Positions 37,802-47,177 are shown, counted from the first letter of the stretch. The stretch: 64,000 nt of DNA from Candidatus Olsenella pullistercoris (GCA_019116525.1 DXBM01000050.1:1-64000); one strand, 5' to 3'. Translations and numbers: made by a program. The notes: a model not told the origin generated them from the sequence alone.

Positions 37802-38071
37802 ATGGGTCTTCACTGTGCCGACTGCGTCTACTCGAGCTTCTCCCTCAACGAGGAGGCGGGGCTCTACCAGGGCTCCTGCAGCCGTGGGTACACGCTTGCC
37901 AACCCGCATGCCGACGGTCTCGAGGGCCACTTCGCGGAGCGCCCGGAGGAGCTCGTGCCCACGGTCGACCCCTTCGGCAACGAGTACCTGAGGACCTCCA
38001 ACGTCTGCGAGCGCTTCTCGCTTCCCCACGCGCGCGGAGGCGCTCCCACTCATGAGCGAGAGGCCCACTGA
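37802..38071 (+). CDS. Conserved hypothetical Cys-containing protein
   Basis: MGLHCADCVYSSFSLNEEAGLYQGSCSRGYTLANPHADGLEGHFAERPEELV...; RBS gggaggt upstream. Confidence 0.65.
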   Translation: MGLHCADCVYSSFSLNEEAGLYQGSCSRGYTLANPHADGLEGHFAERPEELVPTVDPFGNEYLRTSNVCERFSLPHARGGAPTHEREAH

Positions 38072-38171
38072 CCCGCCGGCACGCCGCGCTTGCCGAAATT
38101 GACGCCCCTCTGACGTTTTTTGGGTTCCCTTCAGCTATGGTTGCCTTGCAGTTGAACCCAAGGGAGGGAAT

Positions 38172-39113
38172 ATGAAACTTCGCAACGTCATCGCCTCTGC
38201 CGTGGGCGCCTTCGCCCTGACGGTCTCGCTTGTGGCCTGTGGCGGCACGCCCGCGGGCCCCAACCTCGACGAGCTTGCCGGGGAGTTCGTGGGCACGTGG
38301 GAGCTGAGCCACGCGGAGTTCGACGAGGGCCCGGTCTCCGAGGAGGACTATGACGCCGTCTCCGAGCTCGGCATGCACGTGACGCTCGACCTCGACGACT
38401 CCGGTGACATCCTGCTTGACGCCTTTGGCAGCCAGTACGAGGGCACCTGGGAGATCAAGGACGAGTCCACCGTCACCGTCACCCTCGACGGCGAGTCCGT
38501 TGACATGCCCTACGCCGACGACGAGCTCACGCTCGAGTACCAGGGCGAGACCATGTACTTCGAGAAGGTCTCCGACGAGCCGAACATGGACCGCGACCCC
38601 TCGGAGAACTCCGGCAGCTCAGCCGACAGCTCCGTGGACGACAACCTCGATGACCTCGAGGGGGTCGAGGGCGGCGACACCAGCTCCGTCGAGACCATCT
38701 CCGACCTCCTCAACGAGGAGCAGATCCTGAACCAGCAGCTCTACGCCTCCTCTGTTGACGTCGTCGAGCCGCTCGACATCACGATCTGGGACGACGACAT
38801 GGTGCTCGTCAAGATCACCGGCATCGGCGAGGACTTCGAGGGCGACACCGGCTACCTGCTCTCCATCGAGAACCGCTCCGACACCGACTTCGTGGTCACC
38901 AACCTCACGACCACGCTTGACGGCGAGGACGTTTGGTACGACGCCACCTTCTACGGTCCGTGCCTCGCGGGCCAGTCCACCGAGGCGTTCTTCTACTTTG
39001 ACGCTGACAACGTGGGCACCATCACCTCGAGCTCCAACGTCGAGTTCGACCTCGGCCTCGTGGACGCCAACGAGGACGTCGTTGGCTTCACTTCAGTGAG
39101 CATGCCGCAGTAG
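38172..39113 (+). CDS. Lipoprotein of unknown function (lipocalin-like N-terminal part)
   Basis: MKLRNVIASAVGAFALTVSLVACGG lipobox; FVGTWELSHAEFDEG. Confidence 0.8.
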   Translation: MKLRNVIASAVGAFALTVSLVACGGTPAGPNLDELAGEFVGTWELSHAEFDEGPVSEEDYDAVSELGMHVTLDLDDSGDILLDAFGSQYEGTWEIKDESTVTVTLDGESVDMPYADDELTLEYQGETMYFEKVSDEPNMDRDPSENSGSSADSSVDDNLDDLEGVEGGDTSSVETISDLLNEEQILNQQLYASSVDVVEPLDITIWDDDMVLVKITGIGEDFEGDTGYLLSIENRSDTDFVVTNLTTTLDGEDVWYDATFYGPCLAGQSTEAFFYFDADNVGTITSSSNVEFDLGLVDANEDVVGFTSVSMPQ

Positions 39114-39222
39114 GCGCGCGAGGGATTGCTATCATGAGGGGCGGGGCGCTGTTGCGTTCCGCCCCTTGCCGTGTACGGGGCGCCTGCCCTTCCGTCCGTT
39201 CGTCCGCCCGATTGGGGGAGCC

Positions 39223-40191
39223 ATGTCTGAAACCGCCCATGACCTCATCTTCCCTGTGCCCGTCTTCCACGAGAAGATCTGGGGTGGCCGTAAGCTCGCG
39301 ACCGAGTTTGGCTACGAGATTCCCGATGGCCCGATCGGGGAGTGCTGGGCCATCAGCGCGCACCCCAACGGCGACTGCACCATTGGGGGCGGCGAGTGGG
39401 AGGGCATGAGGCTCTCCGAGCTGTGGGACTCCCACCGCGAGCTCTTTGGAGGCGTCGAGGGCGACCGCTTCCCGCTGCTCATTAAGATCATTGACGCCAA
39501 GGACAACCTCTCCGTGCAGGTGCACCCTGACGACGCGTACGCCGCCGAGCACGAGAACGGGTCGCTCGGCAAGCGCGAGTGCTGGTACATCCTCTCCACC
39601 GACCCCGACACGACGATTGTGGTGGGGCAGCGCGCGCACGACCGAGCCGAGTTCGCGCAGATGGTCGAGGAGGGCCGCTGGGACGACCTTCTGAACGTCG
39701 TTCCCTGCCGCCCCGGTGACTTCTTCCGCATCGAGCCGGGCTGCGTCCACGCGATTCAGGAGGGCACGGTTCTTCTCGAGACGCAGCAGTCCTCCGACGT
39801 CACCTATCGCGTGTACGACTACGACCGCGTCGGTGACGACGGAAAGCCTCGTGACCTGCACATCTCGCAGAGCCTTGACGTGGTTGACTACGCCATGGAG
39901 GCGCCGGCCTCGGGCGAGGTGACGGCGCCGGAGGCAGACGGCGTGACCGAGCTCATGGACTGCCCCAACTTCGTGGTCGAGCGCGTGCGCGTCTGCGGCG
40001 AGAAGGTCCTCGCGGAGGACTGGCCCTTCCTGTGCGCGAGCGTGATCGAGGGCTCCGGCACGGCCACGGCGGTTGCCGACGGCACGGCGCACGAGATCGG
40101 GCGCGGAGCGCACTTCATTGCCCCCGCTGGCTGCGGCGGCCTTGCGCTCTCGGGCGAGATGACGCTCGTGGTCTCGCACCTGCCGGCGTAG
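39223..40191 (+). CDS. manA: Mannose-6-phosphate isomerase, class I (type I PMI)
   Basis: FPVPVFHEKIWGGRKLATEFGY, ISAHPNGDC, PLLIKIIDAKDNLSVQVHPDD, GCVHAIQEGTVLLETQQSSDVTYRVYDYDR. Confidence 0.92.
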   Translation: MSETAHDLIFPVPVFHEKIWGGRKLATEFGYEIPDGPIGECWAISAHPNGDCTIGGGEWEGMRLSELWDSHRELFGGVEGDRFPLLIKIIDAKDNLSVQVHPDDAYAAEHENGSLGKRECWYILSTDPDTTIVVGQRAHDRAEFAQMVEEGRWDDLLNVVPCRPGDFFRIEPGCVHAIQEGTVLLETQQSSDVTYRVYDYDRVGDDGKPRDLHISQSLDVVDYAMEAPASGEVTAPEADGVTELMDCPNFVVERVRVCGEKVLAEDWPFLCASVIEGSGTATAVADGTAHEIGRGAHFIAPAGCGGLALSGEMTLVVSHLPA

Positions 40192-40230
40192 ACGGGGGGA
40201 GGGCGTTCTTCTCGCCGGGGCTTCCCGGAT

Positions 40231-40336
40231 GGTAAGAAGCGGCGCCCTTGGGTAGTTTTTTGCAGGCAAGCGTATAAGAATCGCCGCCTCTGGGGGATTT
40301 GGGCTGTCCAAATTACCCAGGGGCGGCAACTTGTAA
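40231..40336. repeat. Inverted repeat between convergent manA and mscL
   Basis: gccgcctctgggggatttggg ctgt ccaaattacccaggggcggc (40283-40327), plus related upstream copy gcggcgcccttgggtagttt. Confidence 0.75.
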
Positions 40337-40344
40337 GCGGGGCG

Positions 40345-40770
40345 CTACGCCTCGATCTTCTCGCCGCAGTGCGGGCAGCGGGTAGCGCCCGCCTTGACCT
40401 CCTCGAGGCAGTACGGGCAGTGCGGGGCGGCAGCGGCCTGCGCCTCGAGGTCGCCGCGCTCCTTCCGGGCGAGCGCCTCGGCCTTGCCGCGCATGACGTT
40501 CACGGCCTTGACCAGGCAGAACACCACGAGGGCAACAATCAGGAAGTTTATGACCTGGCCGATGAAGCTCCCAAAGTCCATGCCGGCCACCACAAGGCTC
40601 GGCGCCAGGGAGCTCCCGCCGGTCACCAGCTGGATGAGCGGCGTGATGATGTCGTTCACGAGCGAGTTGACGATGCTCGTGAACGCGCCTCCCACGATGA
40701 TGCCCACGGCCATGTCCATCACGTTGCCGCGTGCGATGAACTCCTTAAACTCGCTCATGAAACCCTTCAT
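40345..40770 (-). CDS. mscL: Large-conductance mechanosensitive channel with C-terminal zinc ribbon
   Basis: EFIARGNVMDMAVGIIVGGAFTSIVNSLVNDIITPLI; C-terminal CPYCLEEVKAGATRCPHC. Confidence 0.93.
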   Translation of the reverse strand: MKGFMSEFKEFIARGNVMDMAVGIIVGGAFTSIVNSLVNDIITPLIQLVTGGSSLAPSLVVAGMDFGSFIGQVINFLIVALVVFCLVKAVNVMRGKAEALARKERGDLEAQAAAAPHCPYCLEEVKAGATRCPHCGEKIEA

Positions 40771-41249
40771 GCGCAGCTCCCTCCCTGTTGCGTCCAGCCA
40801 AGCTCGTCGGTGTCGAGAAGAACGGTGAAGGGTCCGTCGTTCACGAGGCTCACGCGCATCTCCGCGCCAAAGACGCCGCGCCCCACCCGGTCCTCGCCCA
40901 GGCTCGCCTCGGCGAGCTCGCAGAAGCGCTCGTAGAGGTGCTTGGCGAGCGCGGGCTCAGCGGCTCCGGTGAACGAGGGGCGGTTGCCGCGCCGGGCGTC
41001 CGCGTAGAGCGTGAACTGGCTCACCACGAGGAGCGATCCGCCGGTGTCGACGAGCGAGCGATTGGTCTTGCCCTGCTCGTCCGCGCAGATGCGCAGGGCC
41101 GCCACCTTGCGCCAGAGCCGCTCGACGAGCGCCTCGTCGTCACCTGGGGCCACGCCAAGGAGCACGAGGTACCCCGCCCCGCAGCTGCCCACGACCTCGC
41201 CGGCGACCTCGACCTGCGCCCGCTCGACTCGCTGGATGAGCGCCCTCAT
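40767..41249 (-). CDS. dtd: D-aminoacyl-tRNA deacylase
   Basis: MRALIQRVERAQVEVAGEVVGSCGAGYLVLLGV; SLLVVSQFTLYADARRGNRPSF. Confidence 0.94.
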   Translation of the reverse strand: MRALIQRVERAQVEVAGEVVGSCGAGYLVLLGVAPGDDEALVERLWRKVAALRICADEQGKTNRSLVDTGGSLLVVSQFTLYADARRGNRPSFTGAAEPALAKHLYERFCELAEASLGEDRVGRGVFGAEMRVSLVNDGPFTVLLDTDELGWTQQGGSCA

Positions 41250-41266
41250 CGCCCCTCCTCTCAGTT

Positions 41267-41407
41267 AATTGGGGACGTGCTTCTTCTCTCAGATAATTGG
41301 GGACGGGTTCAATTCAACAGAGAGAACGGGACAGGTTGCATGGCTGCTGGGCCCTCGCCCGTCGAACCTGTCCCTTTTTCTCTGAGAGAAAAAGCACGTC
41401 CCCAATT
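41267..41407. repeat. Family A palindromic repeat with internal partial duplication (A4)
   Basis: aattggggacgtgcttcttctctcagataattggggacggg...aacctgtccctttttctctgagagaaaaagcacgtccccaatt. Confidence 0.88.
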
Positions 41408-41412
41408 AGCAG

Positions 41413-42957
41413 TTACAGGCGGTAGATCGCGGAGAACTTCTCCGTGAGGTAGTCGGTGTAGTAGCGCGCCGAGAAGACCTCGCCGCACGCCTCGCGCAGG
41501 AGCTCGAAGGAGTCCTTTGAGCGGCCCCAGCGCCAGATGCGGTCACGCAGCCACGCGCGGATCGGGGCAAGGTCTCCCGAGGCACAGGCGCCCTCGAAGT
41601 CGACGCCCTGCGCGACCATCGCCGCCTTGAGCTGCGCTCCAAAGGCGCTTCCGAGCGCGTAGGTGGGGAAGTACCCAAAGTCGCCGCCCGCCCAGTGAAC
41701 GTCCTGGAGCGCGCCGCGCGCGTTGTCAGGAACGCGAACGCCCAGGTAGCTGTCGTACTTCTCGGCCCAGAGGCGCGGCACGTCGGCGGCGGTGGCCTCG
41801 CCGGAGAAGAGCAGCTGCTCGATCTCGTAGCGGACGATGATGTGGAGCGGGTAGGTGAGCTCGTCGGCCTCGGTGCGGATGAGCCCCGGCTCGGCGCAGT
41901 TCTCGGCAAGGTAGAGCTGGCGCGGCGTCACGCGCGAGAGCCTGCCCGGGAAGTGCTTGGCTAGCGTCTCGAGCAGCGGGGCAGCGAAGGCCTCCGAGCG
42001 GCCGATCAGGTTCTCGAAGAAGCGCGACTGGGCCTCGTGCATGCCCATTGAGGTGCCGCCCTTGAGCGAGGTGAAGCGGTAGGCGGCATCGACGCCCTGC
42101 TCGTAGAGGGCGTGGCCTCCCTCGTGGAGCATGGAGAAGACGTTGGAGAGGAGGTTGTCCGGGTACACATGGCTGGCGATGAGGACAAAGCCCGTGGACG
42201 GGCCGCCGGTGAAGGGATGCTCCGTGCGGCCGACCCAGAGCGCCTGCTCGTCGAGACCCTCGAGGCGCACGAGATCGCGCGCGAGCGCCCATTGCCGCTC
42301 CTCGTCGAACGTGCCCTCGACACAGGCGCGCGACGGCTGGTTCCGGCTGGCGACGCAGTCCGCGAGAAGCGGCACCACGCAGTCCTTCACCTGCGAGAAG
42401 AACGTGTCATAGAAGGCACGGTCGCTGCCGTGCTCGAAGTCGTCGAGCCAGACGTCGTATGGGTCACGGTCGGGGTCCTTGCACTCCGCCATCCGCCGCC
42501 TGGCATCGACGAGCCTATCAAGGTAGGGGGCGAACGAGGACCAGTCGCTCGCGGACTTGGCGCGCGCCCAGACGTCCTCGGCCTCGACGGTGAGGCGCTT
42601 GAACGCCGCCAGCTCGTCCGCCGGAACGCCCACGAGCGCGTCGCGATCGCGCGAGAGGACGCGGACCTGCGCGCGCTGCGTCTCGCTCAGGAGCTCAGGG
42701 CACTGCTCGAGGCGCCCGAGCACGCCAGCGACCTCGGGCGCGCAGAGCGCGAGCGTCCGAGCGCGCTCGAGCTCGGCGAGGGCCTCGCCGCGCTCCTCCG
42801 TTGCCTTGGGCGGGTCGATCACGGACCCAAGGGAGCCAATCTCGTCGATGGCGTAGCCGAGCGAGAAGAGCGTCCGCTCGAGAGCCTCGAGCGCCTCGAT
42901 GTCTGCCCGGGGGTTCGAGAGGGCCGCGTTCACCTGCGTGACGTCCGTCTCTGCCAT
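41413..42957 (-). CDS. Carboxypeptidase M32 (carboxypeptidase Taq family)
   Basis: 515 aa; SMLHEGGHALYEQG (HEXXH-like HEGGH), GTSMGMHEAQSRFFENLIGRS. Confidence 0.92.
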   Translation of the reverse strand: MAETDVTQVNAALSNPRADIEALEALERTLFSLGYAIDEIGSLGSVIDPPKATEERGEALAELERARTLALCAPEVAGVLGRLEQCPELLSETQRAQVRVLSRDRDALVGVPADELAAFKRLTVEAEDVWARAKSASDWSSFAPYLDRLVDARRRMAECKDPDRDPYDVWLDDFEHGSDRAFYDTFFSQVKDCVVPLLADCVASRNQPSRACVEGTFDEERQWALARDLVRLEGLDEQALWVGRTEHPFTGGPSTGFVLIASHVYPDNLLSNVFSMLHEGGHALYEQGVDAAYRFTSLKGGTSMGMHEAQSRFFENLIGRSEAFAAPLLETLAKHFPGRLSRVTPRQLYLAENCAEPGLIRTEADELTYPLHIIVRYEIEQLLFSGEATAADVPRLWAEKYDSYLGVRVPDNARGALQDVHWAGGDFGYFPTYALGSAFGAQLKAAMVAQGVDFEGACASGDLAPIRAWLRDRIWRWGRSKDSFELLREACGEVFSARYYTDYLTEKFSAIYRL

Positions 42958-43002
42958 GGTGCCTCCTCCTTTGGTCGCCTTCCCACAGTGTACCCTCCTC
43001 AA

Positions 43003-43110
43003 TGTCCCACTTGCCCCACGTGCCCCACTTGTACCAGGTACAAATGGTGCAACACGGTGTCGCCCCACTTGTACCTGGTACAAGTGGGGCATGTGGGGCA
43101 TGTGGGGCAA
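43003..43110. repeat. Family C palindromic repeat (C2)
   Basis: tgccccacttgtaccaggtacaaatggtgcaacacggtgtcgccccacttgtacctggtacaagtggggcatgtggggcatgtggggca. Confidence 0.9.
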
Positions 43111-43276
43111 GGGGGTGAGTCAGGTTCAAAAGGCTCACACAGGACGCGGCGCCACGTGACCGGCTGCGACACGGATGCGACGTTTCGCGCCGACGAGTCC
43201 GTGCCCCGTCCTGTCCGCACGTATCATCGGGGAGAGCTGAACGCGGCGCTTGCGCCCTGGCACAGGGAGGGTTCCC

Positions 43277-44239
43277 ATGGACATGGTTCTTGGCATTGAC
43301 GTTGGCGGGACGAGCATCAAGGTCGGCCTCTTCACCCCTGAGGGCGAGCTGCTCGAGGAGCGCAAGGTCCCGACCCCGGCGCTCGTGAGCGACGAGGCGT
43401 ACGAGGCCGTGACCTCGGGCATCTCGCGCGTTCTCGCTGCCCACGATTCCGCGCCGGCTGACGTTATTGCCTGCGGGCTCGACATCCCGGGCCCCGTGGC
43501 TGACGACGGGACCGTTGGCTTCCTCCCGAACATCGAGCTCGACCCCGAGGGCCTCGTGGGCGCCATCTCCGCGGTCTTCCCGCGCGCCACGATCGCGTTC
43601 GTGAACGACGCGAACGCGGCCGCGCTCGGCGAGATGTGGGCGGGCGCCGCGCGCGGGGCCTCGAGCTTCGTGCTTCTCGCCATCGGAACTGGCGTGGGCG
43701 GCGGCGTGGTCGCCAACGGGAGGCTCGTGGCGGGCGCCTTTGGCGCCGGCGGCGAGATCGGCCACATCACGGTCAAGCCCGACGAGCCGCTCGCCTGCGG
43801 GTGCGGCCGGCACGGCTGCCTGGAGCAGTACGCCTCTGCCAAGGGGGTCGTCCGCCTGTACCTCGAGGAGTGCGAGCGCCGCGGGGTCGAGCCGGTCAAG
43901 GTCGAGCACCCCACCGACACGCTCTCGGTCTTCCGCGCCCTCGCCTCCGGCGACGAGTGCGCCCGCATCGCCGTTGACCAGATGTGCGAGTACCTGGCGC
44001 AGGCCATGTCGCAGATCTCCTGCGTGATGGACCCGGCCATGTACCTCGTCGGGGGAGGCGTGGCGGGGTCGTTTGCGACCTTCGCCCCGGAGCTTCGCCG
44101 TCGCTTCGCCGCTCACGCGCTCTCCACGTGTGCGAACGTGCGCATCGAGGCCGCTGGCCTCGGCAACCAGGCGGCGATGTACGGCTGCGCCTACGAGGCG
44201 CTGCGTCTCAGGGGTGAGGCGGCGCCGCAAAACGCCTAG
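43277..44239 (+). CDS. ROK family protein / glucokinase
   Basis: MVLGIDVGGTSIKVGLF, FVNDANAAALGEMWAGAARGASSFVLLAIGTGVGGG, CGCGRHGCLEQYAS. Confidence 0.92.
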   Translation: MDMVLGIDVGGTSIKVGLFTPEGELLEERKVPTPALVSDEAYEAVTSGISRVLAAHDSAPADVIACGLDIPGPVADDGTVGFLPNIELDPEGLVGAISAVFPRATIAFVNDANAAALGEMWAGAARGASSFVLLAIGTGVGGGVVANGRLVAGAFGAGGEIGHITVKPDEPLACGCGRHGCLEQYASAKGVVRLYLEECERRGVEPVKVEHPTDTLSVFRALASGDECARIAVDQMCEYLAQAMSQISCVMDPAMYLVGGGVAGSFATFAPELRRRFAAHALSTCANVRIEAAGLGNQAAMYGCAYEALRLRGEAAPQNA

Positions 44240-44359
44240 AGGACAACGTTAATTCCGCACGTTCCGACGCGCAGGTGCTATCCTGTTCAGAAAGCGCCCG
44301 ACGAAGGGTACACACCAGGATCGGCGACCTTGCTTTGTCGCCGGGTTAGGAGCCACGCG

Positions 44360-44818
44360 ATGAGCGAGTTCGTTCCCGTTTCCCACGTCCTTCTCGACTG
44401 CTCGGCCGCTACGGTCGACGACGCCCTCAAGCTCATCTCCGAGCAGGCCGTCGCCTTTGGCCTGGCCGAGGATGCCGCTGCCGTCTGCGATGCCTTCAAG
44501 GCGCGCGAGGCCGAGGGCACCACGGGCATGATGGGCGGCTTTGCCATCCCGCACGCCAAGAGCGAGGCGATCAAGGAGTCCGGCGTGATCATCGTCAAGT
44601 TCTCCGGCGGCGTGGAGTGGGCCTCCATGGACGGCGAGCCCATCACCTGCGCCATCGCCCTGCTGACGCCCGCCTCCGAGGCCGGCACCACGCACCTGCA
44701 GCTGCTCTCCAAGGTCGCCGTCCTGCTCATGGACGAGCACTTCCGCTCCGGCGTCCAGGACGCTGCCGACGCCGAGAAGGTCGCTGCGCTCGTGAACGAG
44801 GGCCTCTCCGCCGAGTAG
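44360..44818 (+). CDS. PTS sugar transporter subunit IIA (fructose/mannitol type)
   Basis: GGFAIPHAKSEAIKESGVIIVKFSGGVEWASMDGEPITCAIALLTPA (active-site His in IPHAKS). Confidence 0.9.
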   Translation: MSEFVPVSHVLLDCSAATVDDALKLISEQAVAFGLAEDAAAVCDAFKAREAEGTTGMMGGFAIPHAKSEAIKESGVIIVKFSGGVEWASMDGEPITCAIALLTPASEAGTTHLQLLSKVAVLLMDEHFRSGVQDAADAEKVAALVNEGLSAE

Positions 44819-44890
44819 CCCGGCGGGGCGCCTCTCGCCCTTCCCGTCCGCCGACGAACCCTTTCGTTTTGCGGAAACCGCAAGCAGCCG

Positions 44891-44929
44891 AAAGCGCCCG
44901 ACGCCCATGCTTGGGTCGTCGGGCGCTTT
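44891..44929 (+). terminator. Intrinsic terminator-like hairpin after PTS IIA
   Basis: aaagcgcccgac gcccatgcttgggtc gtcgggcgcttt then gtcgtt. Confidence 0.75.
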
Positions 44930-44952
44930 GTCGTTCGCACAAGGGAGGTGCC

Positions 44953-45762
44953 ATGGCTGTCGAGAGCTCGTCTGGCGGGCGGATGCTCGCGGCGGAGCGG
45001 CGGCGCCGCATCCTGGAGATGCTGGCGGCGCGTCCCTCCGTCCTGGTCACGGAGATCTGCGAGGCGTGTGGCGTCTCTGCGGTCACGGCCCGCGGCGACC
45101 TCGACTACCTCGAGGGAGAGGGCCTTCTGCGCCGGACGCACGGCGGTGCCGTGGCGATCTCGGACTATCTGCCGGCGCGCCGTCCCGAGCGGGACCGGCA
45201 CGTGCAGCGGGCGAAGCGGGTCCTCGCCCGTCGCGCGGCGGAGCTCGTCTCCGACGGGGAGACGATCCTGGTGGGGTCGGGGACGACCACGCTCGAGTTC
45301 GTTCGCGCGCTCAGGGACAGGGAGGGGCTGACGCTCATAAGCAACGACGTCGACATCCTCATCCATGCCGCCCGGCATCTGCCCGACGTGACCCCGATCT
45401 CGACGGGAGGGGAGCTCGACCGCTCTCACTGCCACCTCTTCGGTCCGATTCTCGCGTCGTCGCTCTCCGACGTCCTGCTCGACAAGGTCTTTCTCGGCGC
45501 CGACGGCTTTGAGCCCTCGATGGGGTTTCTCGCCACGCTCGAGATGACCGCGTACGCCAAGGTTGAGTTCCTCCGGCACGCGCGGCGCCACGTTATCCTG
45601 ATGGACTCCTCCAAGGTGGGGCGCGAGGAGCCCGGCCTGCGCTTTGCCCGGCCCGACGAGGTCGACGTGGTGGTCATGGACGTCGACCCGGGAGGTGTCG
45701 TCTCCGCGGCGTGCAACGCGGGGGAGAGGGGCGTCGAGGTCATCGAGGCGATGGCGCCGTGA
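44953..45762 (+). CDS. DeoR/GlpR family transcriptional regulator
   Basis: RRRRILEMLAARPSVLVTEICEACGVSAVTARGDLDYLEGEGLLRRTHGGAV; ILVGSGTTTLEFVRAL. Confidence 0.92.
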   Translation: MAVESSSGGRMLAAERRRRILEMLAARPSVLVTEICEACGVSAVTARGDLDYLEGEGLLRRTHGGAVAISDYLPARRPERDRHVQRAKRVLARRAAELVSDGETILVGSGTTTLEFVRALRDREGLTLISNDVDILIHAARHLPDVTPISTGGELDRSHCHLFGPILASSLSDVLLDKVFLGADGFEPSMGFLATLEMTAYAKVEFLRHARRHVILMDSSKVGREEPGLRFARPDEVDVVVMDVDPGGVVSAACNAGERGVEVIEAMAP

Positions 45763-46727
45763 GCGTGGTACCCGGCTGCGACTGGGCGGCGCTCGCCAGC
45801 TTCGACCACATCGAGATGCGCCCGGGCGGGCGCGAGGAGGTCCTCGACGGAGTCGTCGAGGAGTTTCCGTACCTCGCGGTGCTCTCTCAGCACGACCGCT
45901 ACCATGAGCGCACGGTGCCGTGGCACTGGCACCAGGAGGTCGAGCTCTTCTACGTGCTCAGCGGGACCGTCCTCTACGCGACGCCGCACGAGCGGCTCGA
46001 GCTGGGCCCGGGCGCAGCGGGGTTCGTGAACGCCAACGTGCTGCACATGACGCGTGCCGTGGACGGGCGCCCCGGCGTCGACCTTCTGATTCACGAGTTC
46101 CGTCCTCGCCTCATTGCCGAGCCGAGGAGCCTGCTGTGGTCGCGCTACGTTGAGCCGCTCACGAGCACGACCTCGATCGAGCTGTTTGCGACGGGGCCGG
46201 ACGACAGTGCGACGAGGGGCCTGCGCGAGACGCTGCGCTCCTCGTTCGACGTGGTGGAGGAGGGCGCGCCGGGCTGGGAGCTCAGGGTGCGCGACGCTAT
46301 TTCTGAGGTGTGGCTCGGCTTCGTTGAGCTTCTCGGGCCACGGCTTGCCGAGGGTCCGGCCCAGATGCCCTCCGCGCGCGACGAGCGCCTGCGCGCGATG
46401 CTCGACTTCGTGGGCGCCCACTACCCCGAGCGCATCGGCGTGCTGGACGTGGCGGCCGCTGCCTTTGCGAGCGAGCGCGAGTGCCACCGCACCTTTCGCG
46501 AGGCCCTTGGGGTGACGCCCGCTCAGTACCTGCGTGACTACCGCATCGAGCAGGCGTGCCGGATGCTCGCGCACACGACGCGCCCCGTGGCGGCGGTCGC
46601 GGAGCTCACGGGCCTCGGGAGCGCGAGCCACTTTGGGCAGACGTTCCGCGCCGCGATGGGCTGCACGCCGAGCGAGTATCGGCATAGGTGGCAGAATTCA
46701 GATACAAGAAGGCAGCAAACGAGCTAG
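45759..46727 (+). CDS. AraC family transcriptional regulator (cupin + HTH)
   Basis: HWHQEVELFYVLSGTVLY; IGVLDVAAAAFASERECHRTFREALGVTPAQYLRDYRIEQACRMLAHTTRPVAAVAELTGLGSASHFGQTFRAAMGCTPSEYR; GTG start overlapping deoR stop. Confidence 0.9.
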   Translation: MSVVPGCDWAALASFDHIEMRPGGREEVLDGVVEEFPYLAVLSQHDRYHERTVPWHWHQEVELFYVLSGTVLYATPHERLELGPGAAGFVNANVLHMTRAVDGRPGVDLLIHEFRPRLIAEPRSLLWSRYVEPLTSTTSIELFATGPDDSATRGLRETLRSSFDVVEEGAPGWELRVRDAISEVWLGFVELLGPRLAEGPAQMPSARDERLRAMLDFVGAHYPERIGVLDVAAAAFASERECHRTFREALGVTPAQYLRDYRIEQACRMLAHTTRPVAAVAELTGLGSASHFGQTFRAAMGCTPSEYRHRWQNSDTRRQQTS

Positions 46728-46785
46728 TTTGACAGCTTTTCTCGCTGGAAAATGCCAGTGTCGGCAATCAGCGAGAGGAGTTGCG

Positions 46786-47064
46786 ATGGCAGAAATCAAG
46801 CACAACGAGACCCTGTCCGAGCTCAAGGACCTGAGGGCGTGGCGCGCGTTTCTGGTTGAGGCACGCGGACGGGTCATGCCCCTCGACGCGCTGCGCTTCA
46901 CGCTCTCGATGACGCTCGACGACGCGCTCGCGGCGCTGGGCCTGGGCGGGTCCGTCTGGGCGCGCGAGCGCTGGACCGAGCTGCGCGACGGCCTTGACGC
47001 ACCGATCGACGAGCCGGCCTGCGCGCAGGGCGAGCCCGAGCCCGAGCCCGAGCTCGCGGCCTGA
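46786..47064 (+). CDS. Small hypothetical protein
   Basis: MAEIKHNETLSELKDLRAWRAFLVEARGRVMPLDALRFTLSMTLDDALAAL...; RBS gagaggag. Confidence 0.6.
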   Translation: MAEIKHNETLSELKDLRAWRAFLVEARGRVMPLDALRFTLSMTLDDALAALGLGGSVWARERWTELRDGLDAPIDEPACAQGEPEPEPELAA

Positions 47065-47106
47065 TCGGGTCTCCACGCCCCGCTGGCCGGACGCGGGGAG
47101 AAAAAA

Positions 47107-47141
47107 GCGCCGCCGCACCCTCCTCCTGGGTGCGGCGGCGC
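47107..47141 (-). terminator. Intrinsic terminator of the class II aldolase gene
   Basis: gcgccgccgcaccc tcctcct gggtgcggcggcgc flanked by aaaaaa (T-tract on minus strand). Confidence 0.85.
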
Positions 47142-47177
47142 CGCTGCGCTTCGTTAGCGCTGTCTCGCGAGGGTCGC

